From NCBI GenBank assembly GCA_034435035.1, contig DAOTXW010000061.1, positions 27,776 to 91,775 on the forward strand: a DNA stretch of 64,000 nt. The letters run 5' to 3'. This document shows positions 49,674 through 58,312 of this stretch, in pieces. The first letter of the stretch is position 1. Each line of letters starts with the position of its first letter. This stretch comes from JAHEME01 sp034435035. GTDB lineage: Bacteria > Chloroflexota > Anaerolineae > Aggregatilineales > UBA3940. Position numbers and translations under genes: made by a program. The notes under the pieces were generated by a model. It ran no database searches and was not told where the DNA came from. It saw nothing but the letters and a program-made list of their open reading frames with translations.

Positions 49674-51317
49674 TCAATCCTCCAGCCGGCGGCTGGCGGC
49701 GAAGGCGGCTCCGGCCAGCACCAGCACGGCGGACGCGATGGCGGCGGGCACCGCGGGGACGCTGCGCCGCACGACGAGATACTCCAGCGTCACATCGCCC
49801 CGCGGGGTGATCACGGCGGTGTGGCGGCCCGGCCCGCCCAGCCAGATCGTGCCGCCGGTGTGGGGCGCCGGCTCGATCGGGCGGCGGCCGTCCACCTGCA
49901 GGCGGATGGCGCTGTCGGGCCTTCCGCCCGCCGGCCCGAACACGATCTGCAGCTGAGTCCCTTCAAAGGTGAAGGTCGCCGGCTCCGCGCCCTCGCCGGC
50001 GGAGGCGCCCTCCCGCCCCACCGTCCAGCCCGCGCCGTAGGCGACCGCCCAGTGATCCGCCCCATGCGTCCCGCGATACAGGACCGGCGGCAGCGCGGTG
50101 TGCGCCCGCATCGACTCGTAGACCGGCAGCAGCGTGAAGTCCGGCTCCGCCATCTGGAAGTAGGCTTCGGGGCGGCGCTCGGCCAGCCACTGATCGTCGG
50201 CCCGTTTGAAGTACCAGAAGGCCACCACGCCCACCCACGGCCAGTCACGCTGCGCCCGCTGATAGGCCAGCGGGGCAAAGCGGGCCTGCTGCTCCAGCGT
50301 GACCCGCCCGTAGCGCGGCTCGACATCTTCCGGGGCGGCGTTCCAGTTCATCTCGCTGATCCAGATCGGCTTGTGGGCATCGCCGTGGCGCACCATGATG
50401 TCGCGCAGATACTGGCTGCGTCCGTAGTTGATGATCAGCGGGCGCATGCGCCGGTCGGTCGGGCCGCTCCACAGGCCGTAGCCCTGCGCGGAGAGGATGT
50501 CGAAGCACCCGGCGGCCCCGGCGGCGTACATGCGCTCCAGGAAGAGGAAGTCATTGAGGCCCTGCGGCTGGATCTCGCTGGTGGGGGCCAGCGCCCCGCT
50601 GAGGATCACCGCGTCCGGGTCGGCGGCCCTGATGGCGCGGTACGCCTCGCACAGCAGGCGGGTGTAGTCCTCCGGGCTGACCGGGTAGTTGCCCCATTCC
50701 GGGTAGATGTTCGGCTCGTTCCAGAGCTGGTAGTAGCGGATGCGCCCCCGGTAGCGTTCGGCCACCACGGCGGCGAAGCGGGCATAGTCGGCGTAGTCGT
50801 CGGGCGGGGCGAACGGGCCGGTCACGTCCTCCGGCTCGGCGCGGCTCCAGGCGGGCGGGCTGCTCAGGCGGGCGATGATCTCCAGGTCGTACTGCCCGGC
50901 CAGATCGACGATCTGATCGTACTTGGCCCAGGCATCGATCCCGGCGGGATCGTTGCGCCGGTCGATGAAATCGCCGCGCCCGTGGATCTCGATGTCCTGC
51001 CAGGGGAACTCCTGCCGCAGCCAGTGGAAGCCCGCCTCATGGATCAGCCGCATCTGCGCTTCGCGCTTGGCCGGCTCCACCTCCTGATGCAGGAAGGTGT
51101 TGATGCCATACGGGTTGACGCTGGTATGCTCGACGACGGCGAACGGCTCCGTGCGCGGCCGGGCATAGGCCAGGTTCTGGATCAGCAGCGGCAGCGCGGC
51201 GGCCTGCGCCCCGAAGTCCTCCTCCCCGGTCAGGGCGAAGGCATTGGCGAAGTACAGGCCGAGCGCCCCGGCCAGCAGGGCCGCGATCAGGAGGGCGAGC
51301 AGCAGGGTTCGGCGCAT
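49674..51317 (-). CDS. membrane-anchored glycoside-hydrolase-like protein
   Basis: A 547-residue protein with an N-terminal helix (about 4-26) and a C-terminal helix (about 520-542), so the catalytic part is held outside the membrane at both ends. The (beta/alpha)8 domain of clan GH-A shows E201 in QLWNEPN (acid/base) and E322 in WISEMNWN (nucleophile), similar to GH39/GH5-type enzymes. Residues after 430 form a small beta domain (ATFTFEGTQLQIVFGPAGG). A TATAAT box lies six bases before ATG 51317, with no Shine-Dalgarno, suggesting a leaderless mRNA. Substrate unknown, possibly the cell's own surface glycan. Confidence 0.8.
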   Translation of the reverse strand: MRRTLLLALLIAALLAGALGLYFANAFALTGEEDFGAQAAALPLLIQNLAYARPRTEPFAVVEHTSVNPYGINTFLHQEVEPAKREAQMRLIHEAGFHWLRQEFPWQDIEIHGRGDFIDRRNDPAGIDAWAKYDQIVDLAGQYDLEIIARLSSPPAWSRAEPEDVTGPFAPPDDYADYARFAAVVAERYRGRIRYYQLWNEPNIYPEWGNYPVSPEDYTRLLCEAYRAIRAADPDAVILSGALAPTSEIQPQGLNDFLFLERMYAAGAAGCFDILSAQGYGLWSGPTDRRMRPLIINYGRSQYLRDIMVRHGDAHKPIWISEMNWNAAPEDVEPRYGRVTLEQQARFAPLAYQRAQRDWPWVGVVAFWYFKRADDQWLAERRPEAYFQMAEPDFTLLPVYESMRAHTALPPVLYRGTHGADHWAVAYGAGWTVGREGASAGEGAEPATFTFEGTQLQIVFGPAGGRPDSAIRLQVDGRRPIEPAPHTGGTIWLGGPGRHTAVITPRGDVTLEYLVVRRSVPAVPAAIASAVLVLAGAAFAASRRLED

Positions 51318-51323
51318 GGCGCG

Positions 51324-51329
51324 ATTATA
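51324..51329 (-). promoter_or_regulatory. -10 box of GH-like gene, leaderless type
   Basis: A perfect TATAAT on the minus strand, six bases before the start codon at 51317. No clear -35 match. Confidence 0.6.
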
Positions 51330-51434
51330 CCGGGCCGGGGCGCCGGCTGGCGATTCGCGCCGGCGCAGCGCACCTGTGGTACAGTAGGGGTCTCACCATA
51401 CCCCTGCCCCGCGGGGCGGCGCAAGGAGGCTGCG

Positions 51435-51728
51435 ATGATCGACTGGGAAGACAGGGTGCGGGAGCTGCTGCGGATCGTCAACGAGATGGAGATGCTCGCC
51501 CAGCAGCTGGAGGGGCGCCCGCGGATGATGCTGGGGCGCTCCGCGGACGAGCTGAAGCGGTTTGCCGCTGACATCACGCGCGAGCTGCGGCATGAGGCCG
51601 CGCAGCAGACAGACGCCAGCATGCCGGAATGGCTGGCGCAGCAGGTGGACCCGGAGGCCGTGGAGCAGAGCTGGGAGCAGCATGCCGCGCCCGCCGGGGA
51701 CAGCGCCGACGAAGACACAGCCCGCTAG
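51435..51728 (+). CDS. small helical hypothetical protein
   Basis: A 97-residue acidic protein that is helical in its first 60 residues (WEDRVRELLRIVNEMEMLAQQL, then LGRSADELKRFAADITREL), with a flexible acidic tail. AAGGAGG lies five bases before ATG 51435, and a TACAGT box lies further upstream. Not recognised. The two-helix pattern could be a dimerising coiled coil. Convergent with the membrane protein gene ending at 51733. Confidence 0.65.
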   Translation: MIDWEDRVRELLRIVNEMEMLAQQLEGRPRMMLGRSADELKRFAADITRELRHEAAQQTDASMPEWLAQQVDPEAVEQSWEQHAAPAGDSADEDTAR

Positions 51729-51732
51729 CCGG

Positions 51733-52404
51733 TCAGCGCCGCCGCTGATCCACGCCCGGCTTGGGGTCCCGATCCGGGCGATCCAGCTTTGGCGACGACA
51801 CCGCATACAGGACGTAATAGAACAGGGTGGCCGCGCTGATGAGGGCTTCCAGCACGACCGCCAGCACCGCCCCGGTCTGGAAGTCGGCCACCAGCCGCCC
51901 GATCAGGAACAGCAGCAGCCCCAGCCCCAGCAGGATGATATACACCCACTTGGCGGCCCGCTGCCCCCAGGTGCGGGACTGCCAGTAGTAGTCGCCCTCG
52001 CGGGTGAAGGAAGCCTCCTCCTTGCCCAGCCCCAGCCGGGCGCGGATCTCGCGCTCCATCTGGCCCAGATACTGGTAGTTGCGCAGCACCGCCAGGTTGC
52101 GATGATGCATGTTGAATACCAGGTAGAAGACCACGATCAGCAGCAGGCTCTGCAGGAACCGGAACTGATCGGGGCTGATGTCCAGCGAATCCAGGCCGGA
52201 GAGGCTGCGCAGCAGCGCGATCACCAGCAGATCGGCCCCCTGCACCCGGAACAGCAGCAGCGATCCCACGGCGATGACCGCGATCAGGATCAAGAACAGG
52301 CGGTTGCGCTGCTGCCAGTAATCGTAGGTGAGCGTAAACGTGTGCTGATAGTGCTCGGCCAGCAGCTCAGCGGTCTTGACAGCAAGGGAAGCCGGGTCGT
52401 TCAT
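51733..52404 (-). CDS. membrane protein of unknown function
   Basis: A 223-residue protein with about four to five membrane helices (RLFLILIAVIAVGSLLLF; LQSLLLIVVFYLVFNM; WVYIILLGLGLLLFLIG; VLAVVLEALISAATLFYYV) and a charged cytoplasmic segment in between (RNYQYLGQMEREIRARLGLGKEE). The layout loosely recalls SLATT-type small membrane sensors, but I cannot confirm a family. It follows the large GT39 gene by 18 bp on the same strand and is probably cotranscribed with it. Confidence 0.7.
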   Translation of the reverse strand: MNDPASLAVKTAELLAEHYQHTFTLTYDYWQQRNRLFLILIAVIAVGSLLLFRVQGADLLVIALLRSLSGLDSLDISPDQFRFLQSLLLIVVFYLVFNMHHRNLAVLRNYQYLGQMEREIRARLGLGKEEASFTREGDYYWQSRTWGQRAAKWVYIILLGLGLLLFLIGRLVADFQTGAVLAVVLEALISAATLFYYVLYAVSSPKLDRPDRDPKPGVDQRRR

Positions 52405-52422
52405 GAGGCTGCGCTCCAGAGG

Positions 52423-54981
52423 TCAGGGTAGCTCCACCACCGCCAGCAGGACGCGATCCGCGGGCGCCGGCTGTCCATCGACCAGAGCCGGCAAGCGGGC
52501 GGCATCCGGCAGGGTATACCATCCACTATACACCGTGTAGCGCCCGGCGGGAAGCCCCGCCGGCAGGGGCACGCGCACTTCGTCCGGCACGACCTCGCCG
52601 GGCTGCCAGATGCCGGTCGGGTAGCTGCCGCCGCGCGGACGCACGTCCGCCTGCGCGACGATCGCGCCGTCCTCGCCGACCACATGCACGAACAGGGTAT
52701 GGTCGCCAGCCGGGCGCGCCAGCGCCTGCCAGTCCAGCCCCAGCACCAGATCGCTCCCCTGCCGCTCGACGGACAGCCCCGCCAGCGCGATCGTCCCGCC
52801 GAAGGTCAGCGAAGCGGGCGGGGCGGGGCGCGTCACCGCCGCCGGCGGCAGGGCCACCCGGAAGCCGGTCAGCGCGGCATGCGGGGCCGCCGGGTTGCCG
52901 GCAGCATCCAGAACGGGCAGCGGGGAGTTCTCCAGCACGCGGTACAGCCCGGCGATCACTGTGTACGGGCCGGGCGGCAGGTCGGCGGGGAGCGCCAGCC
53001 GGAAGCGGGCGGGCACGACCTCGTCCGGCCGCCACAGGCGGGTGCGGTACTGCCCGTCGAACGTCCAGCGATGCACCTGGGCCACCGGCTGGCCGCCGGC
53101 ATCCAGCACCTGCACGAAGGTCTCGTAGTCCTGCGCGGGGGGGCGCAGCGCCCGCCAGTACAGCGTGATCCACAGCGGCTGGCCGGGCGTGAGCGTGGCG
53201 CTGTCCACCGCGTAGCCGATCAGCGCGACTTCCCCCCCCAGGTTCACGTCAGCCGGCGTCAGGGCGGCGTCGAAGGCATCCGGCGGCAGGCTGGCCGCCC
53301 GGAGCGACGCCGCGGGCCGCCCCGTCCAGTCGTCGAGGCGGGCCGCTTCCGGCAGATCGTCGGCTGCCAGCGCCGCCCCGGCCCGCAGCGGCGGCAGGAT
53401 CGTCATCGCGCCGTCCGCCAGCAGCACCCAGCCGCGCCCGTCCTGTTCCGGGGCGATGCCATCATGGCGCGGGCGGTAGGGGTCGGCGGGGACGGCCACC
53501 CACACCGGCCCGTCGAGCGCCGGCAGGTCGGGCGAGCCATCCGGGCGCAGCGCCAGGCCGCGCCGCGTCGGGTAGGCCGCCGACAGCAGGTAAGTGACAT
53601 TGGGCCGGGTGAAGTCGTCCAGCGAGAGCAGGATGGGCACGCCGTCGCCGGCATGGGCCAGGATCAGGTCCGCCAGAAACACATCCGCCGCCTCCAGCCG
53701 GTTGACGGTGGCCGGATCGGCCCGCAGGGCAGGGATGAAGACGAAGTGGTAGCGTGCCAGCCCGGCCAGCCCGGGGATGAGGATCAGCGCGGCCAGCAGG
53801 CCGGGCAGGGCCACCGGCAGGGCCGCCGGCAGCCGCGCCTCCAGCCATCCCCAGGCCAGCGCCAGCCCGCGCGCCGCCAGCAGGAAGGCCAGCGGCAGCA
53901 CGCCGATCATGCGCAGGCCGTGCGGCTCCGGCTGCGTGCCGCTGACGATGTCGGTCAGCATCATCACCGGGAGGCCCAGCAGCGGCCACCACAGGAGGCG
54001 GTCGGCCCGGCGGCGCAGGGCCAGGACGGCCCCCAGAATCGCGCCCAGCGCCAGCGGCAGTTCCAGCAGGGGGTGGCCCATCTCGGCATAGGCGCCGCGC
54101 CACGGCAGGATGAAGATCGCCAGTTCGCCGGCGATCTTGCCCAGCAGCGCCCGCGCCAGGTCCGCGCCCGCGAGCGTGCGGAAGATGAGCTGCCCCGCCG
54201 CCTGATCGGCGCGGGCGGTGAACGCCTCCGGCGTGCGCAGGTACAGGACGATCTGCGGGGCGATCAGCAGGGCGGCCAGCGCCAGCATCCCGCCCGCCAG
54301 CGCGAGCCGGCGGCGCACGCCGCCCGCCGACGCTTCCCGGCGCGCAGCGAGCACCTCGTAGGCGATCCAGATCGCGGCCAGCAGCGGCAGCAGCCGGGCC
54401 GGGATGTACAGATAGTTCGCCAGCGCCAGCACGACGGCGGCGGCGGCAAAGGCCGGCGGACGCCCGCTGCGCCAGGCGCGGGCCAGCAGCGCCGCCAGCC
54501 CGATCACCAGCAGCGGGAAGACCTGGGCGCGCTGGCCGGTTTTGGACAGGATGATCGGGTAGAAGCTGACGGCGTAGGCCAGCGCGAACAGCCAGGCCGT
54601 GCGCCGATCCGCCCGGGCCGCCGGATCGCCGTTCAGGCGACCCAGCAGGCAGGCGGCGGCAAAGCCCACCGGCACCACCAGCGCGCTCGCCAGCGTCGTG
54701 ACCAGCCGCGCCGCCAGGAACGTCGGGCCCAAGACGGCGACCGACAGCCCGGTCAGGTAGATGATCAGCGGTTCAGGGGCGTAGATATGATAAACGTAGA
54801 ACGGCCAGGTGCGGCCGCTGAGCCAGTCCAGCGCTTCGAGGCCGTTCCAGGCCACATCGCCGTGCCCGCCCAGCGGGACGTTCGCCAGCCGGAACAGGCG
54901 CAGCCCCAGCCCCAGCAGGGACAGCCCGGCCAGCGCCGCGATCAGGCTCCGGGGCCGGCTATTCGGTGATCTCGTATTCAT
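52423..54981 (-). CDS. GT39-type membrane glycosyltransferase (copy 4) with two beta modules
   Basis: An 852-residue polytopic protein. The N-terminal half has about 11-12 helices; the first loop has GGHGDVAWNGLEALDWLSG and an APEPLIIYLTGLSVAVLGP segment in place of the usual HPP motif, so it is a divergent member. The C-terminal 300 residues are extracytoplasmic and hold two tandem copies of the shared beta module (ITLYWRALRPPAQDYETFVQVLD and LGLDWQALARPAGDHTLFVHVVGEDG). ATG 54981 overlaps the end of the LysM/lamin-tail gene by 23 bp. Donor and acceptor unknown. Confidence 0.82.
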   Translation of the reverse strand: MNTRSPNSRPRSLIAALAGLSLLGLGLRLFRLANVPLGGHGDVAWNGLEALDWLSGRTWPFYVYHIYAPEPLIIYLTGLSVAVLGPTFLAARLVTTLASALVVPVGFAAACLLGRLNGDPAARADRRTAWLFALAYAVSFYPIILSKTGQRAQVFPLLVIGLAALLARAWRSGRPPAFAAAAVVLALANYLYIPARLLPLLAAIWIAYEVLAARREASAGGVRRRLALAGGMLALAALLIAPQIVLYLRTPEAFTARADQAAGQLIFRTLAGADLARALLGKIAGELAIFILPWRGAYAEMGHPLLELPLALGAILGAVLALRRRADRLLWWPLLGLPVMMLTDIVSGTQPEPHGLRMIGVLPLAFLLAARGLALAWGWLEARLPAALPVALPGLLAALILIPGLAGLARYHFVFIPALRADPATVNRLEAADVFLADLILAHAGDGVPILLSLDDFTRPNVTYLLSAAYPTRRGLALRPDGSPDLPALDGPVWVAVPADPYRPRHDGIAPEQDGRGWVLLADGAMTILPPLRAGAALAADDLPEAARLDDWTGRPAASLRAASLPPDAFDAALTPADVNLGGEVALIGYAVDSATLTPGQPLWITLYWRALRPPAQDYETFVQVLDAGGQPVAQVHRWTFDGQYRTRLWRPDEVVPARFRLALPADLPPGPYTVIAGLYRVLENSPLPVLDAAGNPAAPHAALTGFRVALPPAAVTRPAPPASLTFGGTIALAGLSVERQGSDLVLGLDWQALARPAGDHTLFVHVVGEDGAIVAQADVRPRGGSYPTGIWQPGEVVPDEVRVPLPAGLPAGRYTVYSGWYTLPDAARLPALVDGQPAPADRVLLAVVELP

Positions 54982-55810
54982 CCTGGAGCTCGCCGTCGGC
55001 GTCGATCAGCTGCACCGTCTTGCCGATCTCCCAGACGGCTTCGTCAAGGCCCCAGTACAGGTCAATGGGCGTATTTTCGCCGACGCCGGTGTAAACCGTC
55101 ACCCCGCCGCCGGCGAACAGCCGGAAGGACGGGAACAGGAACTCCGCCCGTTCGCCATCGCTGAGCGACCAGCCGGCCAGATCAACCGGCGACCCCTGGT
55201 TGACGAGCTCGACGGCCTCGGTGGTGATGTCGCCGGGGTTCAGCACGCGGGCGATCACGACGCTCACCGCGCCGGGCGGCGGCGCCGTGGAGGTCGGGAT
55301 CGGGGCCGGGATGCTGCGGGTGGGGACGGGCGTCTCCGTGGGGGCCGACGTCGGCGTGGGGGTGGGGATGCCGCAGACCGGGATCACCAGCTGCTGCCCC
55401 ACCGACAGAAAATCGGCGTTGAACGCGGGATCAACCAGCGTGTTGATCGTCACCAGGTCGTCGATGGTCACACCGTACCGATCGGCGATGGCGCCCAGCA
55501 CCTCGCCGCTGGCGACCGTATGCACCGGGTTCTCGCAGGCGGCGCTCGCCGGCTCCTGCGCGGGCTGATCGGGAGCCGGCCCCGCGCCGCCCTCCGCCGC
55601 GCCGCTCTCGCCGGCCGCCGACCCGCCCGCTGACGGTGGGAAGGTCTCCCGCGGGGGGATCAGCGCGGTGCTGCTGTAGGTCGGCAGCATGATCACCCGC
55701 TGCTCCGGCGCACGCTGGCGATCCCACAGGGTGAGCACCAGCAGGGTAATGGCGAACGACACCACGGCGGGGATCAGGATCAGGGTTGCGAGCGAGCGCT
55801 GTCGGTTCAT
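54959..55810 (-). CDS. LysM and lamin-tail domain surface protein
   Basis: A 283-residue exported protein with an N-terminal signal anchor (about 7-29). A LysM module (PVHTVASGEVLGAIADRYGVTIDDLVTINTL) binds peptidoglycan; a Thr/Pro linker leads to a C-terminal lamin-tail-like domain (VVIARVLNPGDITTEAVELVNQG, LAGWSLSDGERAEFLFP), as found in many bacterial surface and nuclease proteins. Its 3' end overlaps the GT39 copy 4 start. It probably tethers to the wall; no enzymatic motif is visible. Confidence 0.85.
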   Translation of the reverse strand: MNRQRSLATLILIPAVVSFAITLLVLTLWDRQRAPEQRVIMLPTYSSTALIPPRETFPPSAGGSAAGESGAAEGGAGPAPDQPAQEPASAACENPVHTVASGEVLGAIADRYGVTIDDLVTINTLVDPAFNADFLSVGQQLVIPVCGIPTPTPTSAPTETPVPTRSIPAPIPTSTAPPPGAVSVVIARVLNPGDITTEAVELVNQGSPVDLAGWSLSDGERAEFLFPSFRLFAGGGVTVYTGVGENTPIDLYWGLDEAVWEIGKTVQLIDADGELQDEYEITE

Positions 55811-55964
55811 GTGAGCTATCCACCCGATCGCAGCAAACAGGATGACACCACCATGCGGCGTATCGTAGCACAGGATGGGCTGCTTGGCGAACGTGCTGGC
55901 GTCTGCCTGATCGTTTGAGGGGCAGCCGGGCGGCGGGCCGGCGGAGGCGCGCGCCCTCCAGGGG

Positions 55965-57572
55965 TCAGCGGCCCAGCCGCCGCCGGATCGCGCTCAGCAG
56001 CAGCCCCATCTCCTCGACGCGCAGCAGCGCGATCAGCCCCAGATACACGCCGGCGCCGGCGGCCCCCGGCCCGATGACAGACAGCGCTTCGGCCAGCCCG
56101 CCGCCGCCCGGCAGCAGACGCTCCACGCCCCACAGGGCCGCGCAGGTCGCCAGGCCCATCAGCGCGGCGGCGATCAGCGTCCGCCCGGCGGTGGGCAGCA
56201 CACCGTGCCGGGCCAGCCCGCCGACGCGCCGCTGCAGGATCACCGCGCTGATCGCCATGTGGAGCAGCTGCTTGATCGAGTCGGCCACCATCAGGCTGAA
56301 CAGGCCCATCACCGGCAGCAGAGCGACCGCCACCGCCAGGTACAGGATCACCGTCACCACGCCGATCAGCGAGGGGGTGAGGGTATCCTGCCGGGCGTAG
56401 AAGGCGAACACCAGCAGCAGATCCAGCGCGGCGAACGGCAGGCCCAGCAGATACAGCTGCAGCGCCAGCGCCGTCATCTGCGTGTCGCGGGCCAGGAAGT
56501 CGCCGTGCTCGTACAGCAGGGCGACGGTGGGGCTGGCCAGGATGTACAGCCCGACGGTCGCGGGCACGATCAACACGGTGACCAGCCGCAGGCCGTGCGC
56601 CAGCGTCATCTGGAAGGACCGCCGCCCGCCGGCGGGGTCGGCGCTGGCGGACTGCTCCTCGGCGGCATGCGCGGAGAGCATCGGCAGGACCGCGTAAGAG
56701 ACGGCGATGGCCACCAGCCCCTGCGGCAGCTGACGCAGATAGGTGGCGTAGTTCATCCACGAGATGCCGCCTTCGCCCGTCTGCGAGGCCAGGTTATAGC
56801 TCACCGGGCGGCCAATGAAGATATCCACGAGCAGGCCCAGGATGATCGGAGTGTACAGGGCGGCCACGCGCCGCAGCCCGCTGTGCCGCAGCCGGAGCGT
56901 GAGCCGTAGCCGGGCATCGCGCAGGCCGGGGAGCTGCATCGCGGTCTGCGCCACCGCGCCGACCAGCAGCCCGACGGCCATCGCCGCCACGCCCAGCTGG
57001 CGGTGCAGCAGCAGCGTCAGCGCGACGATCCCGGCGTTGAACACCGCCGCCGTGAAGGCGGGCAGCGCGAAGCGCCGCAGCGCGTACAGCAGCGCCGACA
57101 GCACGCCCGACAGGCTGAGGAACAGCACCGCCGGCACGGTGATCCGCAGCAGCCGGGCGGACAGCGCCAGCACCTCCGGCGAGGAGCCGCTGGAAAGCAC
57201 GAAGGCAGCCTGGGGCGCGAAGACCTCCAGTGCCAGGATGAACACCGCCATCACCGCGACGGTCAGCGTGAGCAGCGCGTTGACCATCCGCCACAGCTCC
57301 TCGCGCCGCCCGGCGGCGTACTCGCTGAAAACCGGCACCAGCGAGCTGTTGACCATCCCGCCGATCAGCAGATCGTACAGCATGGTGGGCACGATGGTCG
57401 CCACGTTGAAGGCGTCCACCGCGCCGCCGGCCCCGAAATAGTGCGATTTCACCGTCTCGCGGGCCAGCCCCAGGACGCGGCTGGCGACGTTGCCGAGGGA
57501 GATGATCGAGGCCGCACGGGCGATGCTGCCGGCAGGCGGATCCTCGGCGGGGGGAGCGGGCATGAGGGTCAT
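55965..57572 (-). CDS. murJ: MurJ/MviN-type lipid II flippase (copy 2)
   Basis: A 535-residue, 14-helix MOP-superfamily protein equal in length to the copy at 23332. It carries SRVLGLARETVKSHYFGAGGAVDAFNVA, MVNSSLVPVFSEY, YALRRFALPAFTAAVFNAGIVAL and QLPQGLVAIAVSYAVLPMLS, closer to the canonical MurJ sequence (RE at helix 1, VDAF, SxLVPVF) than copy 1. A TTGCGG-N17-TACAAT promoter lies eight bases before ATG 57572, again leaderless in type. This may be the housekeeping flippase, with copy 1 serving another lipid-linked glycan. That division is inference. Confidence 0.92.
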   Translation of the reverse strand: MTLMPAPPAEDPPAGSIARAASIISLGNVASRVLGLARETVKSHYFGAGGAVDAFNVATIVPTMLYDLLIGGMVNSSLVPVFSEYAAGRREELWRMVNALLTLTVAVMAVFILALEVFAPQAAFVLSSGSSPEVLALSARLLRITVPAVLFLSLSGVLSALLYALRRFALPAFTAAVFNAGIVALTLLLHRQLGVAAMAVGLLVGAVAQTAMQLPGLRDARLRLTLRLRHSGLRRVAALYTPIILGLLVDIFIGRPVSYNLASQTGEGGISWMNYATYLRQLPQGLVAIAVSYAVLPMLSAHAAEEQSASADPAGGRRSFQMTLAHGLRLVTVLIVPATVGLYILASPTVALLYEHGDFLARDTQMTALALQLYLLGLPFAALDLLLVFAFYARQDTLTPSLIGVVTVILYLAVAVALLPVMGLFSLMVADSIKQLLHMAISAVILQRRVGGLARHGVLPTAGRTLIAAALMGLATCAALWGVERLLPGGGGLAEALSVIGPGAAGAGVYLGLIALLRVEEMGLLLSAIRRRLGR

Positions 57573-57580
57573 GGGGGCGG

Positions 57581-57609
57581 ATTGTACTGCCGGGCCGGGC
57601 CGCCCGCAA
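57581..57609 (-). promoter_or_regulatory. promoter of murJ copy 2, leaderless type
   Basis: Minus-strand TTGCGG (57609-57604), a 17-bp spacer, TACAAT (57586-57581), then eight bases to the start codon. Confidence 0.65.
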
Positions 57610-57671
57610 TGCGCATCTGCGCCGCGCCGGGTATACTCCGCGCCTGCGCCCTGCGCGGAGAGGAGCCCCCG

Positions 57672-58301
57672 ATGCCCGCCATCGCCGATCTGCTGGATCG
57701 CCTGCAGGCCCTGCCCTCAGGCGACGGGCTGTTCAACCCCTATGATCCCGCCGATCCGGGCGGCCCGATCCGCACCGCCAACCTCGCGCGCTACCTGGAG
57801 GACATGGCGCGGCGCAGGCCGCAGGTCGCGCTGATCTTCGAGGCGCCGGGCTACCGCGGCTGTCGGCTCAGCGGCATCCCGGTGACCAGCGAGCGCATCA
57901 TGCTGCGCGGGATCGCGCGGTGGGGGCTGTTCGGGGAGGGCTACCGGGCCACCAGCGGCGTGCCGGGCGGCGTGGCCGAGATGACCGCCACCATCCTGTG
58001 GAGTGCGCTGCAGGAGCACGCGCCGCAGCCGCCGCTGATCTGGAACACGGTGCCGCTGCACCCGCACCGGCCCGGCGAGCCGCAGTCCAACCGGCCGCCC
58101 ACGCCGGCCGAGCAGCGGCTGGGCGCGGCGCTGATCGAGCCGCTGCTGGCGATTTTTGAGGGGGTGCAGCTGCTGGCCGTAGGGCGGGTGGCTCAGCGGA
58201 TGCTGGCCGGGCAGGGGCGTCCGTTCATCCCGCTGCGGCATCCATCGCAGGGCGGCAAGCCGGCCTTCGTGCGCGGGCTGCGGGAGGCGATGGGCGGGTA
58301 G
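57672..58301 (+). CDS. uracil-DNA glycosylase superfamily protein
   Basis: A 209-residue protein that resembles the uracil-DNA glycosylase fold. FNPYDPADPGGPIRTANLARYLE and ALIFEAPGYRGCRLSGIPVTSE correspond to motif 1 (GEAPG-type with water-activating region); IWNTVPLHPHRPGEPQSNRPPT fits the middle motif; and LRHPSQGGKPAFVRGL matches the HPS-type minor-groove motif 2. No Fe-S cysteine cluster is seen, so it is not a family 4/5 enzyme. It may excise uracil or act on other bases. GAGAGGAG precedes ATG 57672. Confidence 0.8.
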   Translation: MPAIADLLDRLQALPSGDGLFNPYDPADPGGPIRTANLARYLEDMARRRPQVALIFEAPGYRGCRLSGIPVTSERIMLRGIARWGLFGEGYRATSGVPGGVAEMTATILWSALQEHAPQPPLIWNTVPLHPHRPGEPQSNRPPTPAEQRLGAALIEPLLAIFEGVQLLAVGRVAQRMLAGQGRPFIPLRHPSQGGKPAFVRGLREAMGG

Positions 58302-58312
58302 AGGCCGCGGCG

